Source: Girardinichthys multiradiatus | Taxonomy: Eukaryota; Chordata; Actinopteri; Cyprinodontiformes; Goodeidae | DNA: 64,000 bases | Direction: 5' to 3' | Assembly: GCF_021462225.1 (NCBI RefSeq) | Contig: NC_061811.1 | Location: 5,791,663-5,855,662, forward strand | In this document: positions 22,745 to 35,012 of the stretch, piece by piece | Numbering within the stretch: position 1 is the stretch's first letter | Layout of the letters: each line of letters begins with the position of its first letter | Translations under genes and position numbers: made by a program | Notes under the pieces: model-generated | The model's database searches: none | Seen by the model: only the letters and a program-made list of their open reading frames with translations | What the model was told of the DNA's origin: nothing

Positions 22745-22962
22745 TCATGTCTTCGACTGTTATCCCTGCCAAGTCTGTCCATGATTTCTTTCCATGCCAT
22801 GTTCCTGCCAAAGCGGCCCATGTTTATCCCTGTGATATTTTGCCCATTCTTCTCATGCCTGGCTGTAAGTTTTTGCTTTTTTATTTATTAAATCTTCTCC
22901 ATTCACCTTTGTCTGGTCTTGCCTGCCTATCTACATTTGGGTCCTTATTCACTTTCCTAACA
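22745..22962 (+). repeat. LTR-like 3' end fragment
   Basis: Contains CCTGCCAAGTCTGTCC, then TTTTATTTATTAAATC (polyadenylation-like) and CTTTGTCTGGTCTTGCCTGCC, ending CTTTCCTAACA, which reads as the R-U5 end of a teleost gypsy-type LTR. The matching start was not found. Confidence 0.4.
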
Positions 22963-23169
22963 CTAACTTTATTTGTCTTATGTTTATTGTACTTTTTTTC
23001 TCTGTTTTTTAGAATACTAGAAATATATTATTTTTTTGTATTATTTCATGGCTGTTTTGGTGTTTCCTCATATATGGTTGCTCGTGTTTCTTTAGCACTG
23101 TGTTAATGACATTTTATTCTGCTTGCCTTTTAAATTTCTATGTCATTTAATATTTTAGCATCTTTTTTG

Positions 23170-24671
23170 TTCAATTCAGTTTATTTATATAGCGCCAATT
23201 CACAACACATGTCGTCTCAAGGCACTTCACAAAAGTCAGGTACATACATTCCAATTAATACTAACAATTGAACAGTTCAGTCAGATTCAGTTATTTATTC
23301 AAATTGGATAAAAAGTTTTTCTATCTAAGGAAACCCAGCAGATTGCATCCAGTCAGTGACTTGCAGCATTCACTCCTCCTGGATGAGCATGTAGAGACAG
23401 TGGACAGTCACTGGCGTTGACTTTGCAGCAATCCCTCATACTGAGCATGCATGTAGCGACAGTGGAGAGGAAAAACTCCCTTTTAACAGGAAGAAACCTC
23501 CAGCAGAACCAGAACCAGGCTCAGTGTGAGCGGCCATCTGCCACGACCAACTGGGGGTTTGAGAGAACAGAGCAGAGACACAAAGAGAACAAAGAAGCAC
23601 TGATCCAGGAGTACTTTCTATGGGAAGGAAAAGTAAATGTTAATGGATGTAGCTCCTTTAGTCGTTTCATCTAGGAAGAAAGAACAGATAAACTCTGAGC
23701 CAGTTTTCAAGGTTAGAGTCTGAAAGAGAGCACATATAATTAGTTACAGTAGAAGCTCAGTCAATCGCCATGTCTAGGAGAGAGAAAGAGTTAAACACTG
23801 AAAGACAGGGTTATGTGGATCATCTGTAGAAGGTGAGCATTAAGTTGTTGCCAGCAGAAGCTCGGACGATTCCCCTCTCCAGAAAGGTGTCACAGGTAGA
23901 CACAGAGTCAGGCCAGGTGTAGCTTCTAGGAAGAGAATAGAGAGAGAACATAAAGTTAAAAGCTGAAATAACAGCAAATAATGCAAAATTGGAGAGTAGT
24001 GTGAGAATGTAGCGAAGAAGGTTAAAGTGGTCATTATGTTCTCCAGCAGCCTAAGCCTATAGCAGCATAACTACAGAGATAACTCAGGATAACCTAAGCC
24101 AGTCTAACTATAAGCTTTATCAAAAAGGAAAGTTTTAAGCCTAGCCTTAAAAGTAGACAGGGTGTTTGCCTCACGGACTAAAACTGGGAGCTGCTTCCAC
24201 AGGAGAGGAGCCTGATAACTAAAGGATCTGCCTCCCATTCTACTTCTAGAGACTCTAGGAACCACCAGTAAACCTGCAGTCTGAGAACAAAGTGCTCTGT
24301 TAGGAACATATGGAACAATCAGATCTCTGATGTATGATGGAGCTAGGTCATTAAAAGCTTTATATGTGAGGAGGAGAATTTTAAATTATATTCTGGATTT
24401 AACAGGGAGCCAATGAAGGGAAGCTAAAATAGGAGAAATATGATCTCTCTTTTTAATTTTCATCAGAACTCTTGCTGCAGCATTTTGAATCAGCTGAAGG
24501 CTTTTAACTGCATTTTTTGGACATCCTGATAGTAAAGAATTACAATAGTCCAGCCTTGAAGTAACAAATGCATGGACTAGTTTTTCAGCGTCTTTCTATT
24601 TTGGCAATGTTCCGGAGATGAAAGAAGGAAATCCTAGAAACCTGTTTAATATGGGATTTAAATGACATGTT
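23170..24671 (-). mobile_element. L2-type LINE, 5'-truncated, 1.5 kb
   Basis: Minus-strand LINE fragment. Between 24671 and about 24130 it still reads, with shifts and stops, as the C-terminal part of an L2-type reverse transcriptase; recognisable peptides are [14 protein letters not shown] and QNAAARVL. Then follows a long 3' untranslated region (GGAAGAAACCTCCAGCAGAACC region near 23490) and the tail GCGCTATATAAATAAACTGAATTGAAC. Sister 3' ends lie at 2454-2714 and 61795-61967. It is dead through truncation. Confidence 0.85.
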
Positions 24672-24994
24672 CTGTTGGTTGGTGTATGCTTGCTTCTTGT
24701 TTTGATTCATTCATCGATGATAGATTTGGGCTTGATCTCAGAGAGGAAATAACATTTTTTGACACCATTAAAACAAGCCATTTTGAATTATTATAGAAAG
24801 GATTAACAAGAATTATTAATTTAATTTTTGTGGTTTATAGATTTAGGTTTGCTATCAATGTTTTTGTAATCTGAGGCTTAAGAGTCTCTAAATATTTTTT
24901 CCACAACAAAGAAGATAAAATTAAAATGTTAGGGTGGGAATGCACCAGTCCAGAGCCCTGAGCTGAATATGATTTCAATTCAATATCAGTTTCT

Positions 24995-25543
24995 AATGGT
25001 TCCAGAAGAAGTGCGAGATATAGGACCCCAGAATGCAGACCAGAAGGCAGCATGACGGTAAGTGCAACAGATTTAATAACAAAAAACTCACTTACTACAG
25101 GAGGCAGGAACAAAACAAACGGGCAGGCAAGACAGGCATGGCATGATCAAAAAACAAGACTTGAGCATGAAAACTAGACATGAGCATGAGAACAAGGCAT
25201 GAGAATGAGAAATGTTCCCGCAACGACTAACTGAACAGGTGTGTATATATGGAGTGAAAACCAGGTGGAGCAAGGAGACAGATTAACTTGGACAGGTGAA
25301 TCGAATAAACTTAATTGACAGACAGAACAAAACGTGGCTGCGGTAAAAACAGAGACTCTAATATACAAACAAAACCAAACTTGACAAAACATGAACAAGA
25401 CGACAAAACTAAAGCATGACCAGGAAAATAACATAAGCATGATTCAAAATCTAAGAAGAATAATAACAAAAGAACGAGTCAAAACTGTGAAAAACATAAG
25501 AAAAAACCAGAAACCAAAAACCAAACAACCCCAAATCATAACA
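24995..25543 (-). mobile_element. LTR-like block, family X (partner of 41419-41883)
   Basis: On the minus strand it starts TGTTATGATTTGGGG (25543) and runs through a region that aligns along its length with 41419-41883, including CTGCCTTCTGGTCTGCAT and GGGGTCCT. A TATATA core (about 25245) is followed by a downstream AATAAA-type region (ATTAAATC near 25075). The 3' end has lost the CATAACA ending seen in the partner. Together the two partial copies define inverted ends TGTTATG/CATAACA as expected of an LTR. The open frames inside are by-products. Confidence 0.6.
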
Positions 25544-25544
25544 A

Positions 25545-26523
25545 AAAGACTCAAGAGAAAAATAATTATTCCAAATTGTTATATTTGTGATGAGTTGGTG
25601 ATCCAGTTTTGTTGTGTTTGTGTGTTGATTCTTATGTTTCACAGCTCGAATGACTGAGAGCAGAATTAAATTAAACAAATACTGAAGCCACAAAAGTCAC
25701 TCTGTGTGACCAGTGAAGGGTTAGTCTTTAATCAGGCTTCCTGTGATGATCCTATCTAAATACTCTATTCGATCAATTTACTATTTATTATTACCAACTG
25801 TATGGGTCAAATTGTAGTTTTGAACCAGCAGCAAAACAACGAAGGGACGAGCGGACGAACATGCCTTAAAGAAAATGCAGTTTTCCAAATGAGCAGAAAA
25901 CAGGAATTTTAAAATCAGCAGCAGGGAGACTGAACGATGCCATGACTGTTGGAAGAAGTTCACACCCAAGTTACAAAGGATTGGTTTTAAACTCAGTTAA
26001 CCCATTTACAATAATCTGTTTAGTTTAGTCTGTTAGTCATTTTCTATACCGCTCTTTCTAAAAAGGCTGTAGTGGCTCTTTTGATCTGATTTGAATGTCA
26101 TTATCATATGAATTAAAAGAAAATTGTGTTTGTTGAAGATGAGTAGCAATGCGTGTACAATCAGAATGGGACAGGCCCAAGGATAAACCCTTGAAGAACT
26201 TCACATCAGAGTGAAGCTACAGTCAAGGAATGAACATTCATCCTTGCTAATTTGATCCACAAAATTATTTTTCACGGTTCCTCATTCTCTATAATTGGTT
26301 TGTCTCACTTTTAATTCTTTTTTGTTTTATTACCAATAAATACTTCAAGTCTGTTGACTTGATTTGACCATTTTTGTATTTGTTTCTATTGGTTAAACAT
26401 CTTGCAAAGCACTTTGTGTTACACTTGACTGTATGAAAAGTGATCTATAAATAACGTCTGGATGATGGAGACAATATGACTTTTGTGGCTAAAACATGAC
26501 GTAGAGGTGTTGATCCATCGTTT
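25545..26523. other. No gene seen
   Basis: AT-rich sequence. A short piece at about 26036-26062 (GTCATTTTCTATACCGCTC) resembles the 3' end of the SINE family of 54528-54887. Nothing else is recognised. Confidence 0.4.
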
Positions 26524-26887
26524 CTAAGGCACCACAAGGTCTTGTAAGGATTATGATTATTGATTAATTAATATTAATCAAAAATTATTATTGAAAATCA
26601 TAATTCACAAAAATAATTTTCTTAACCAAAATCATTACCGACGAATAGAAGTCACAGATCTCCTCTGGTGTTATGATTATGGGCTCAAAGCCCTTACTAA
26701 TTACAACTAGTAACATTTTAATTAACAATTGATAACTATTAACCAAAAACCATGTCACTGTTTAATCAACCACTTCACCGAAGGTGGGGGAACTTCGACC
26801 TTATTTTGACAGATAAATCTCTCTTGCACAAAATAAACACAAACGCTTCTCTTAATTATATATATGAAGATTTATTGAAGCCACATA
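26524..26887 (-). repeat. LTR-like repeat Y, inverted copy of 40835-41171
   Basis: Its reverse complement follows 40835-41171 through CAATAAATCTTC, AAGCGTTTGTGTTTATTTTGTG, CAAAATAAGG, GATTAAACAGTGACAT and the final AATCATAATCC...ACA. This looks like the 3' portion of an LTR (polyadenylation signal, then U5). Sequence to about 27830 may be the rest of the same LTR. Confidence 0.6.
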
Positions 26888-27957
26888 ATTCTGGTATACC
26901 ACCATTCTGGTCCTAAAACCTCCACCTAACAAGCACTATTCTACACAAAGGGGATAAAAATGACTACCAAACAATAGTAATAAAAGAAAAATATATGCGC
27001 ATTGAGTGTCTAAAACCAGCAGTTTTATGGACAATATGTGCAATTTGGGTTAACTTGGAAAGAGAAGCCCTCCTGGTGTGCTGATGCGTTTCGATTGCGG
27101 CGATCAGATCTCGAACGAAGAGTCATAAAATTCTGAGGCGGGAACTCGGTGGAAAACTCCAGTAGTAAAACTGGAACAAAGGAGTGGTCAGGCCAAGAGG
27201 CCCAGACCACAGCTGCTTTGAATGGAAAACTTTAAAAGTCAAACTTCAAACTCCTGGTTGATTTGGGATTAGCCAGACAAAACATGCACACACACCTCTC
27301 TAATCACATCCGCACTCTGCGATTCAGCCACTCTTGCACAGCAAATCAAAACAGCTCAGCAAAAAACACTTCAATCAGTATTGCATGCAACAAATTGTTT
27401 AATCGCCTGAATCACAAGGGGAAACTCATCTCCTTGGAAATAAAACCTCTGTGCGTTTTTCACCTGCACCAGGCGTCGTCGTGGTCTTCGATTGTATATA
27501 AATCTTCTGGCCTTCTTGTATCAGACAGATTTCCAGCTTTCAAGCTTTTCTGGGAATGGCTGTGTGGAGAAAAAGTTAGCCTGCGAGCTTTTGTCTCTTC
27601 AGATATGCACCTCCAATGCGTCCCGTGAGACACGCTGGAAATGGCAACGAAAGTTTCTTTTCTGCAGGTTTTATAATCCCAGGTGACATCAGAGCTGCGA
27701 CGTCTGCTGAGCAGCTCATGTCGAACTGCCCAACCAAAATGGATGACCCCAACAGTCTAAAAGTACAAATATAGAAAAAAAAAAATAACTGCATCACTTC
27801 CACAATAGGAAACGGTAAGAATTTATTATTCAGGACCTAGTTTCCTTAATGTGGATCTATCCATCCGTCTGAGATTGGGTCAAAGGGTAACAGGTCTAGG
27901 ATAGAAACCCAGTAACGCTGTGAGGGATCCCAACGCCTTATCAAGCCAGAAGTGATA
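26888..27957. other. No gene recognised; possible remainder of repeat Y
   Basis: Moderately GC-balanced sequence with short open frames (121 codons at 27263-27628) and no motif. TGTATATAAAT at about 27493 could be a promoter element. Unassigned. Confidence 0.35.
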
Positions 27958-27959
27958 TA

Positions 27960-28159
27960 CAGGTCCTTCTCAAAATATTAGCATATTGTGATAAAGTTCA
28001 TTATTTTCCATAATGTAATGATGAAAATCTAACATTCATATATTTTAGATTCATTGCACACTAACTGAAATATTTCAGGTCTTTTATTGTCTTAATACGG
28101 ATGATTTTGGCATACAGCTCATGAAAACCCAAAATTCCTATCTCACAAAATTAGCATAT
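27960..28159 (+). repeat. Left 200-bp terminal inverted repeat
   Basis: Starts CAGGTCCTTCTCAAAATATT and ends at CACAAAATTAGCATAT. It pairs with 29305-29504 with only scattered differences. Confidence 0.9.
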
Positions 28160-28287
28160 CATTAAAAGGGTCTCTAAACGAGCTATGAACCTAATCATCT
28201 GAATCAACGAGTTAACTCTAAACACCTGCAAAAGATTCCTGGGGCCTTTAAAACTCCCAGCCTGGTTCATCACTCAAAACCCCAATC

Positions 28288-29227
28288 ATGGGTAAGACTG
28301 CCGACCTGACTGCTGTCCAGAAGGCCACTATTGACACCCTCAAGCAAGAGGGTAAGACACAGAAAGAAATTTCTGAACGAATAGGCTGTTCTCAGTGGGA
28401 AGTCTGTGGGAAGGAAAAAGTGTGGCAGAAAACGCTGCACAACAAGAAGAGGTGACCGGACCCTGAGGAAGATTGTGGAGAAGGGCCGATTCCAGACCTT
28501 GGGGGACCTGCGGAAGCAGTGAACTAAGTCTGGAGTAGAAACATCCAGAGCCACCGTGCACAGGCGTGTGCAGGAAATGGGCTACAGGTGCCGCATTCCC
28601 CAGACCTGGGCTACAGAGAAGCAGCACTGGACTGTTGCTCAGTGGTCCAAAGTACTTTTTTCGGATGAAAGCAAATTCTGCATGTCATTCGGAAATCAAG
28701 GTGCCAGAGTCTGGAGGAAGACTGGGGAGAAGGAAATGCCAAAATGCCAGAAGTCCAGTGTCAAGTACCCACAGTCAGTGATGGTCTGGGGTGCTGTGTC
28801 AGCTGCTGGTGTTGGTCCACTGTGTTTTATCAAGGGCAGGGTCAATGCAGCTAGCTATCAGGAGATTTTGGAGCACTTCATGCTTCCATCTGCTGAAAAG
28901 CTTTATGGAGATGAAGATTTCATTTTTCAGCACGACCTGGCACCTGCTCACAGTGCCAAAACCACTGGTAAATGGTTTACTGACCATGGTATCACTGTGC
29001 TCAATTGGCCTGCCAACTCTCCTGACCTGAACCCCATAGAGAATCTGTGGGATGTTGTGAAGAGAACGTTGAGAGACTCAAGACCCAACACTCTGGATGA
29101 GCTAAAGGCCGCTATCGAAGCATCCTGGGCCTCCATAAGACCTCAGCAGTGCCACAGGCTGATTGCCTCCATGCCACGCCGCATTGAAGCAGTAATTTCT
29201 GCAAAAGGATTCCCGACCAAGTATTGA
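28288..29227 (+). pseudogene. Tc1 transposase (DD34E), inactivated
   Basis: The original start is the ATG at 28288 (MGKTADL). The frame breaks near 28392, where part of the helix-turn-helix coding region is missing compared with the family as I know it, and the frame used downstream has a TGA at 28520. A further in-frame gap lies near 28604, where CRIPQ runs straight into TWATEK. The rest (28556-29227, 223 codons) is intact: FSDES with the first catalytic D, QHDLAPAH with the second, and SPDLNPIEN with the glutamate, at residues 37, 127 and 162 of that segment, 34 residues between the last two. It would lack proper DNA binding. Confidence 0.9.
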
Positions 29228-29304
29228 GTGCATAACTGTACATGATTATTTGAAGGTTGATGTTTTTTGTATTAAAAACACTTTTCTTTTATTGGTCGGA
29301 TGAA

Positions 29305-29504
29305 ATATGCTAATTTTGTGAGATAGGAATTTTGGGTTTTCATGAGCTGTATGCCAAAATCATCCGTATTAAGACAATAAAAGACCTGAAATATTTCAGT
29401 TAGTGTGCAATGAATCTAAAATATATGAATGTTAAATTTTCATCATGACATTATGAAAAATAATGAACTTTATCACAATATGCTAATTTTTTGAGAAGAA
29501 CCTG
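29305..29504 (-). repeat. Right 200-bp terminal inverted repeat
   Basis: Inverted partner of 27960-28159, ending GAAGAACCTG beside TA. Confidence 0.9.
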
Positions 29505-29506
29505 TA

Positions 29507-31670
29507 ATGTTAAGAGAAGGACACATTTCAGGTTTTTTGCTTACAAGATCAGTTTTTTATTGATTAATGTAGAATAGACTTACAGCATGAATAAAATGTT
29601 CCAAACATTTCACTGAGTGCCTATACATCCTTCGAACAATGCACACAGCTCCACTTTCGTCCACAGGGACAAGACAAAACAATCAAAGAGCTATGTATAA
29701 CAGCTTACCTAACTGAATTTATTCATGTTTCCCTGGAAATGTGTGTGAATAAATCATTTCTTTCCCTTTCTCCAGACCAGCCTGTCCCTCTTTGTTTTGA
29801 GTTGTTCCCTTACAACAGTGAGCTCCCACGCTGAAAGATGGAGCAGAGAAAAGGGAGAGGGCAGAAAAAACTACCATCAGCCCTGGAATTAATTACCAAA
29901 CTCCTGGTGGAGTACCTCAGCTCAGCTGCGAATTGAATATAAAAGCCGTAGGTTTTTATAAAATTTATGAACATATAGTACCTCAGAGCTACAGCGTTCT
30001 GAAATGTGGACAAGATAAATGGCAGTCACACTTGGTGGTATCATTATTGGGCATTAAATGACTTATCAGGATGAAAGATGTGATAAAAGACAATTGTGGC
30101 ACAAATGTGCACATTTTGTTGTAACAAAATGCGCATTTTGCTCTTCTTGCAGCTCCAAAATATAAGGAGCTGCACCCAAACTTGTGCTCTGCCAACAACT
30201 CTCATTTCAGCTGCATGAATTCACTTTCAAAAACATTTTATCAATGTTTCCTTTCCATAAATGTAATTGGATTTATCGTACAAATTCTATGTCACAGCCA
30301 CTTTAAGACCAGCACACTTAAATGTTTAATATTTCTTTATTAATTGTGGATATTAAAGTGAACACGAAATATGCTCATAAAATTCTTGCAGTAATCTGTG
30401 TTCAGAGTATCCCACTGCTGGTAAATCCTTTTCCTTTAGATATGAAATCCACAGGGAATGCAAAATCCTTGAAAGTTTTGTCACAATAAACCTTAAATGA
30501 CTTCATCTAGGGAAGTTTAAAGCTCAGGGAGCATCTGCACAACTGACTAAATCCTTCTCCTCTGATAACATTAAGGATGAACTAAAAAAGCATGATTAAA
30601 TCTGTGAGAAGCAATGTGTGTGAGTGCCTCATCTGTGGGTGCCCTGGCTGGATCCAATTACTGTAGGAAGCTGAGGACTGGTGGGTATTTAAACACAGGT
30701 TGTGGATGGCACAAAAATTAAAGGTCCCCGGGTAATATGTGACTTGTCACCTGTCAAAGGTGAATTTGCAATGTCTTTCTGTTTTCTGTCAAAATCAGCA
30801 CTATTTTCAGCACCTACCTCCTTCTCTGTGTAACAGTGTGGCTCTGTGGAAATACAGAAGGATTCAGCCAGGAATAGTCAAAGTGGAATAAGTGAGAAAA
30901 GGAGCCACTGGAAATGCCTACAGTTAGTCTAGAGGGATAGTTTTTTACATGTTAGAAATTCAATTCTTTCAATGCTATACTGTTTTGTCACTAAAGCATA
31001 GCTTTGTAGGTAATAAGTCAAGTACATGCAAACTAATTTTCAAATATTGAAAAATCTGATTGACAGGAATAGAAAATTTCTTTACAGCACAGAAATTCTG
31101 CCAAAATTAACCCTGGTCTCTGCAGCTCACTGCAATAACTTCCCAGTCACACTATTGGATGTCTGCTTTTCATTCGATGTTATAAGAAGACATGAAGACA
31201 GAGGACAGCAATGCTTTTGTGACAGCTTACTACACATTTGATCTAGCAACCTGAGGACTGCAGCTCTCACAGGTCATGCATGCTGCACATTTAAACAACT
31301 GCTACAGAACTGATGCAATCACTTAATCCTACAGAACACTATACAGGGGCTTCACTCACCTTAGCATTGTGGACGCTCAAAACAGAAAGTGAAAGTAAAG
31401 GTATGGCTTGCTTCTTGATTAATTTGGATAATGATTGTTCTACCACTTGGGGTTATTATAGAACATAAAAGTTTATTCCCACATGCTAAATGGAATGGCC
31501 AAAGAAACATCCTGGTCATGACGCAGCAGAACACTGTGAAGACCACATATCTGATTTTAATACAATTGCTCTAGTAAGATTGGAAGCCTATCAAAGGTGG
31601 CCTATATACTTCAAAGATGTGACTGGACTTAATTTTTCAAAAAGTACCATTTGTTTTTGAAGGTTTAGAG
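29507..31670. other. No gene seen
   Basis: About 2.2 kb of AT-rich sequence without transposon ends or credible frames. Its apparent freedom from known repeats makes it one of the better candidates for unique host intergenic DNA here. Confidence 0.45.
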
Positions 31671-32588
31671 TAGGGGTGTCCAAAGTACTGCCTGGGGCCA
31701 TTTGCAGCTCCTGGACTAATTTTGTGCAGCCCCCGACTGCAATTCAACACTGATACAAATGTGGCCCACCAGCACAAGTGGTTGATACAGATGTAAACTT
31801 TTTAAATTTCAATTATTTCAAAATTATTAATGACAAAGTTAACTCGTACTCATCGTCTTCCGCTTTATCCGGGGCCGGGTTGCGGGGGCAGCAGACTCAG
31901 CAGAGACGCCCAGACATCCCTCTCCCCAGACACCTCCTCCAGCTCCTCCGGGGGAAGCCCAAGGCGTTCCGAGGCCAGCCGAGAGACATAGTCCCTCCAG
32001 CGTGTCCTGGGTTGTCCCCTGGGCGTCCCCAGTGGGACGTGCCTGGAACACCTCCTGAGGAAGGCGTCCAGGAGGCATCCGATATAGATGCCTGATCCAC
32101 CTCAACTGGCTCCTCTCAATGTGGAGGAGCAGCGGCTCCATTCCGAGCCCCTCCCGGATGGCCGAGTTCCTCAACCTATCTCTAAGGGAGTGCCCGGCCA
32201 CCCTACGGAGGAAGCTCATTTCAGCCACTTGTATCCGGGATCTCGTTCTTTCGGTCATGACCCAAAGTTCATGGCTATAGGTGAGGGTAGGAACGTAGAC
32301 CGACAGGTAAATCGACAAAATTAAATCTTCTTATAATGGAAAATGTTAGGTACAACACAAATTACTTGTCTTTTAATGACCACACAGTTTGCTTTCTCTT
32401 TAATGTCATAGTAAATTGGATAACATATATCAGGGGACTTGACTCATGAGCAAAATTTGGTGCACCCAAATCTGCTTTTGAGTGATTTATTAAAGTTTAC
32501 TAAGTACAGCAAATAAAGAGTTTTTTTGGCCTGTGAGTACTTTTGACTTGACCATTTTGGCCCATGTGAGAAAAAGTTTGGACACCAT
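31671..32588. mobile_element. hAT-like non-autonomous element with nested insertion
   Basis: Left end TAGGGGTGTCCAAAGTACTGCC and right end AAAAAGTTTGGACACC form the inverted ends typical of fish hAT elements (GGGGTGTCCAAACT core). Flanks TTTAGAG and TTTAGAC may be a decayed 8-bp target duplication. No transposase is present. A LINE fragment (31843-32313) has inserted into it. Confidence 0.65.
31843..32313 (-). mobile_element. RTE-type LINE 3' fragment, with target duplication
   Basis: Minus-strand C-terminal end of an RTE-type reverse transcriptase reading frame: HELWVMTERTRSRIQ, AEMSFLRRVAGHSLRDRLR, LHIERSQLRWIRHL and RMPPGRL are recognisable, then the frame shifts near 32035. The short 3' end finishes in GATGAGTACGAGT. 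It is flanked by the direct repeat GACAAAGTTAA (31832-31842) and GACAAAATTAA (32314-32324), an 11-bp target duplication with one mismatch, which fixes the insertion precisely. It is GC-rich against AT-rich flanks. Only the extreme 3' part of ORF2 was copied. Confidence 0.88.
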
Positions 32589-33089
32589 TCATTTAGACCC
32601 TTGTAATGCATGTTTTAAATACACTGACATTCATGGCAAGACAGGAAACAGAATAACAGCAGATTTAATAAGCTTTCTATGAATAATCTATCAGTTTTTA
32701 CTTTTCCTTCTGTTGACTCAGTTTTACAGTTATAGACAGCATTTTTTTTGCCTTTGCCTATATAGTGACTTAAATGTGAACATTTCTCTTTCTGGCACAG
32801 GATGTACTGATGCTTCAAAGGGCCCCAAAGGCATCATATGCTGAGGTAACAAAGGTAGAGTTGGAAGATAAAGCTTAGGGGGTGCATACTCTAGAGTGGT
32901 TGTGTGTGAGAGAGCGGGAGGAAGAGGTACAGGAAGCAGACAGGGCATTCTTGGCATCAAAGAGGACTTTAATCATTTGTGAGGAGGTAAACAATGTGAC
33001 GGATCAGGCTAGGATGGATTTGCTTTTACTAGTTCCTTAAATGCACAAATATGAGATAAAAAGGTAGGCTGGCTGTTTAGACATACAAT
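32589..33089. other. No gene seen
   Basis: AT-rich sequence with short frames and no repeats recognised. Confidence 0.4.
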
Positions 33090-33450
33090 ATACTGCCAAA
33101 AGTATTTGTCTGTCTACTTCTACATGTAAATGAACTCTGATGACATCCTATTCTTAATATAAAATGTCCAATTTGTTATTGGACCCACCATTGCCAGCAA
33201 TAGCAACTTTAACTCTGTAAACATCTTCAGGGTTCAAACAAGGTTTAGGAGTGTGTTCATAGATGAGAAAACCAGAATTGCAGCCTCTGCTCTAATTCAT
33301 CCCAAAGGTGTTCAACAAGGTAGATGTCAAGACTCTGTGCAGGCCAGTCAGTTTTCTCCACACCAAACTTTATACATCTGCAGCCATGGAAGTGATCGGA
33401 ACACCAGAATTTATTGGGTTGGTATTGTGAGCAAATACTTTTAGCAATAT
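33090..33450. mobile_element. Tc1-like family B, internally deleted copy
   Basis: Ends ATACTGCCAAAAGTATTTG (33090-33108) and, inverted, 33432-33450 with two mismatches. The interior retains on the minus strand the C-terminal part of the transposase (WPAQSLDIYLVEHLWDELEQ in decayed form). The N-terminal half of the same family is found at 19235-19700. A 361-bp deletion derivative of this kind is typical of non-autonomous copies. Confidence 0.8.
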
Positions 33451-34454
33451 GGTGCATGTATCCCTGTTTCCAATATTTTTCTCAGTGATTTTTACAAGCA
33501 AATTAAACATTAATGAACACAAAGCTCTATAACCAGGACCAACTGTAGACTCGCGTCCTGATATGGCTGGTTGATTGTGTTGCTCTTATATCATATTCTC
33601 CTGAAAAACTCAAGATTAGCCTGTTTATAATGAAACTAATTTACAATAGTGTCTCACAGAAATTAGCAACTCCAAACCAACAATAAGAAATCCCCACTAA
33701 AGTGTGAAAAGTAAACAAATCTGGCACCACTGTGGAGGAAAACCTTGCCATAGCTAAACAATGTCAGCACATGAATCAAAGTAAAAAGACACAGTAGGGA
33801 AAATGCCCTAAGGAAAATCACCCTGCTTGACAGTCTGATGCTTATGCTGGCTGCAAACATGAGGCATCTGTGGAAAAATACAGTGTGAGATTGCAAACCG
33901 GAGCTTAAACCACTGATCTGCAGGAACAGGGCCAATGAAATATTATCTGAATGAGCAAAATATGAGAGGATACAGAAAGCAGCACTGCTCAGCAATACAT
34001 GATTGCAACACTTCCCAAATTACTTTCCTCTTTGGCTGGGCTCAACACCAAAATCGCAGGCCAGAGTATTTGGTTATCAAACAGCTAGAGCAGCAAAATG
34101 TTCACCAGCCATCACACGTTCTTCTCATTCTTTGAAGGCAATAAGGAAATCGGAAATTGGATATCAAACTTTCCTGTGACGCCCTGCCAGACTAAAGCTA
34201 GCTTAGAGGTTTGCTCAGGTTTTGCCCAACTCTTGGCAAGAACCAGTGAGAGCTGAGACAGAAAATAATCAAAGGCTAACACTGTGATGTATCCTTGCTG
34301 CATTTAACATTTATGTGGGCTGTTTTCTGCTGGGCTTTATATGTTTTACTGAAGGCTTTTAACTTGACAAGGAAAAGAAAGGAAAAATTGAAAGTTTTCT
34401 CTTAATTTCAGTACCTTATAAAATTATTCTAATGTGTTTCATCAGAATTGTGGA
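33451..34454. other. No gene seen
   Basis: AT-rich sequence without recognised repeats. The minus-strand frame 33663-33995 (110 codons) is hydrophobic but shows no domain and is probably chance. Confidence 0.4.
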
Positions 34455-35012
34455 AGAAAAATTACAAATAGTTTTCAAATGTTTCTTCAAACACAAATCT
34501 GAAAATTGTGGCGAGCTTTTGTATTCAGCCTGCTTTGCTCTGACACCCCTAAATAGAATTTAGTGCAGCCAATATGTGAAGCCCTCAAAGGTTTGTTACA
34601 TCAGGGAACAACGTCGACAGACAAGTCAGGGATAAAGTTGTAAAGTTTAAAGCAGGGTTAGGTCACAAAAAATGGACACAGGATGGAAAAACCTGAAACT
34701 TAACAAAACACGGCTGTCCACCTAAACTGACAGGTTGGACATTGCTCAGCATTGCTCGGAGAAGCAGCCAAGAGATAACTCTGGAAGAGATGCAGACATC
34801 CACAGCTCAGGTATGAGAATCTGCTGACAGGGCAACTATTAATCTACGGTGAAGCATGGGAAGAGGAACACTGCTTCTAAAGCACCTAAAAAGCTCAATT
34901 TTCACTTTACTACAAGAGGACACAGCAAACATGACAGAAGGTGTTGTGCTCAGATGAGAGTAAATTCAAACCTTTAACAGATGTAAAATACGTTGTGTGG
35001 CAGCAAACTAAC

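Larger units (their letters stand above)
27960..29504 (+). mobile_element. Tc1-like transposon with 200-bp inverted repeats, internally damaged
   Basis: A 1,545-bp element bounded by TA (27958-27959 and 29505-29506) with inverted repeats of about 200 bp that are nearly identical. It encloses a transposase gene carrying deletions and a stop. Near-identical ends suggest recent insertion, so the copy was probably mobilised by a transposase encoded elsewhere. Two repeats pairing over 200 bp would also fold into a strong hairpin if transcribed. Confidence 0.93.

Noticed and set aside
22606..22821. 71-codon minus frame upstream of ORF A
   Set aside because: Its start lies in LTR-like sequence of the opposite orientation, outside the retroposon-like unit.
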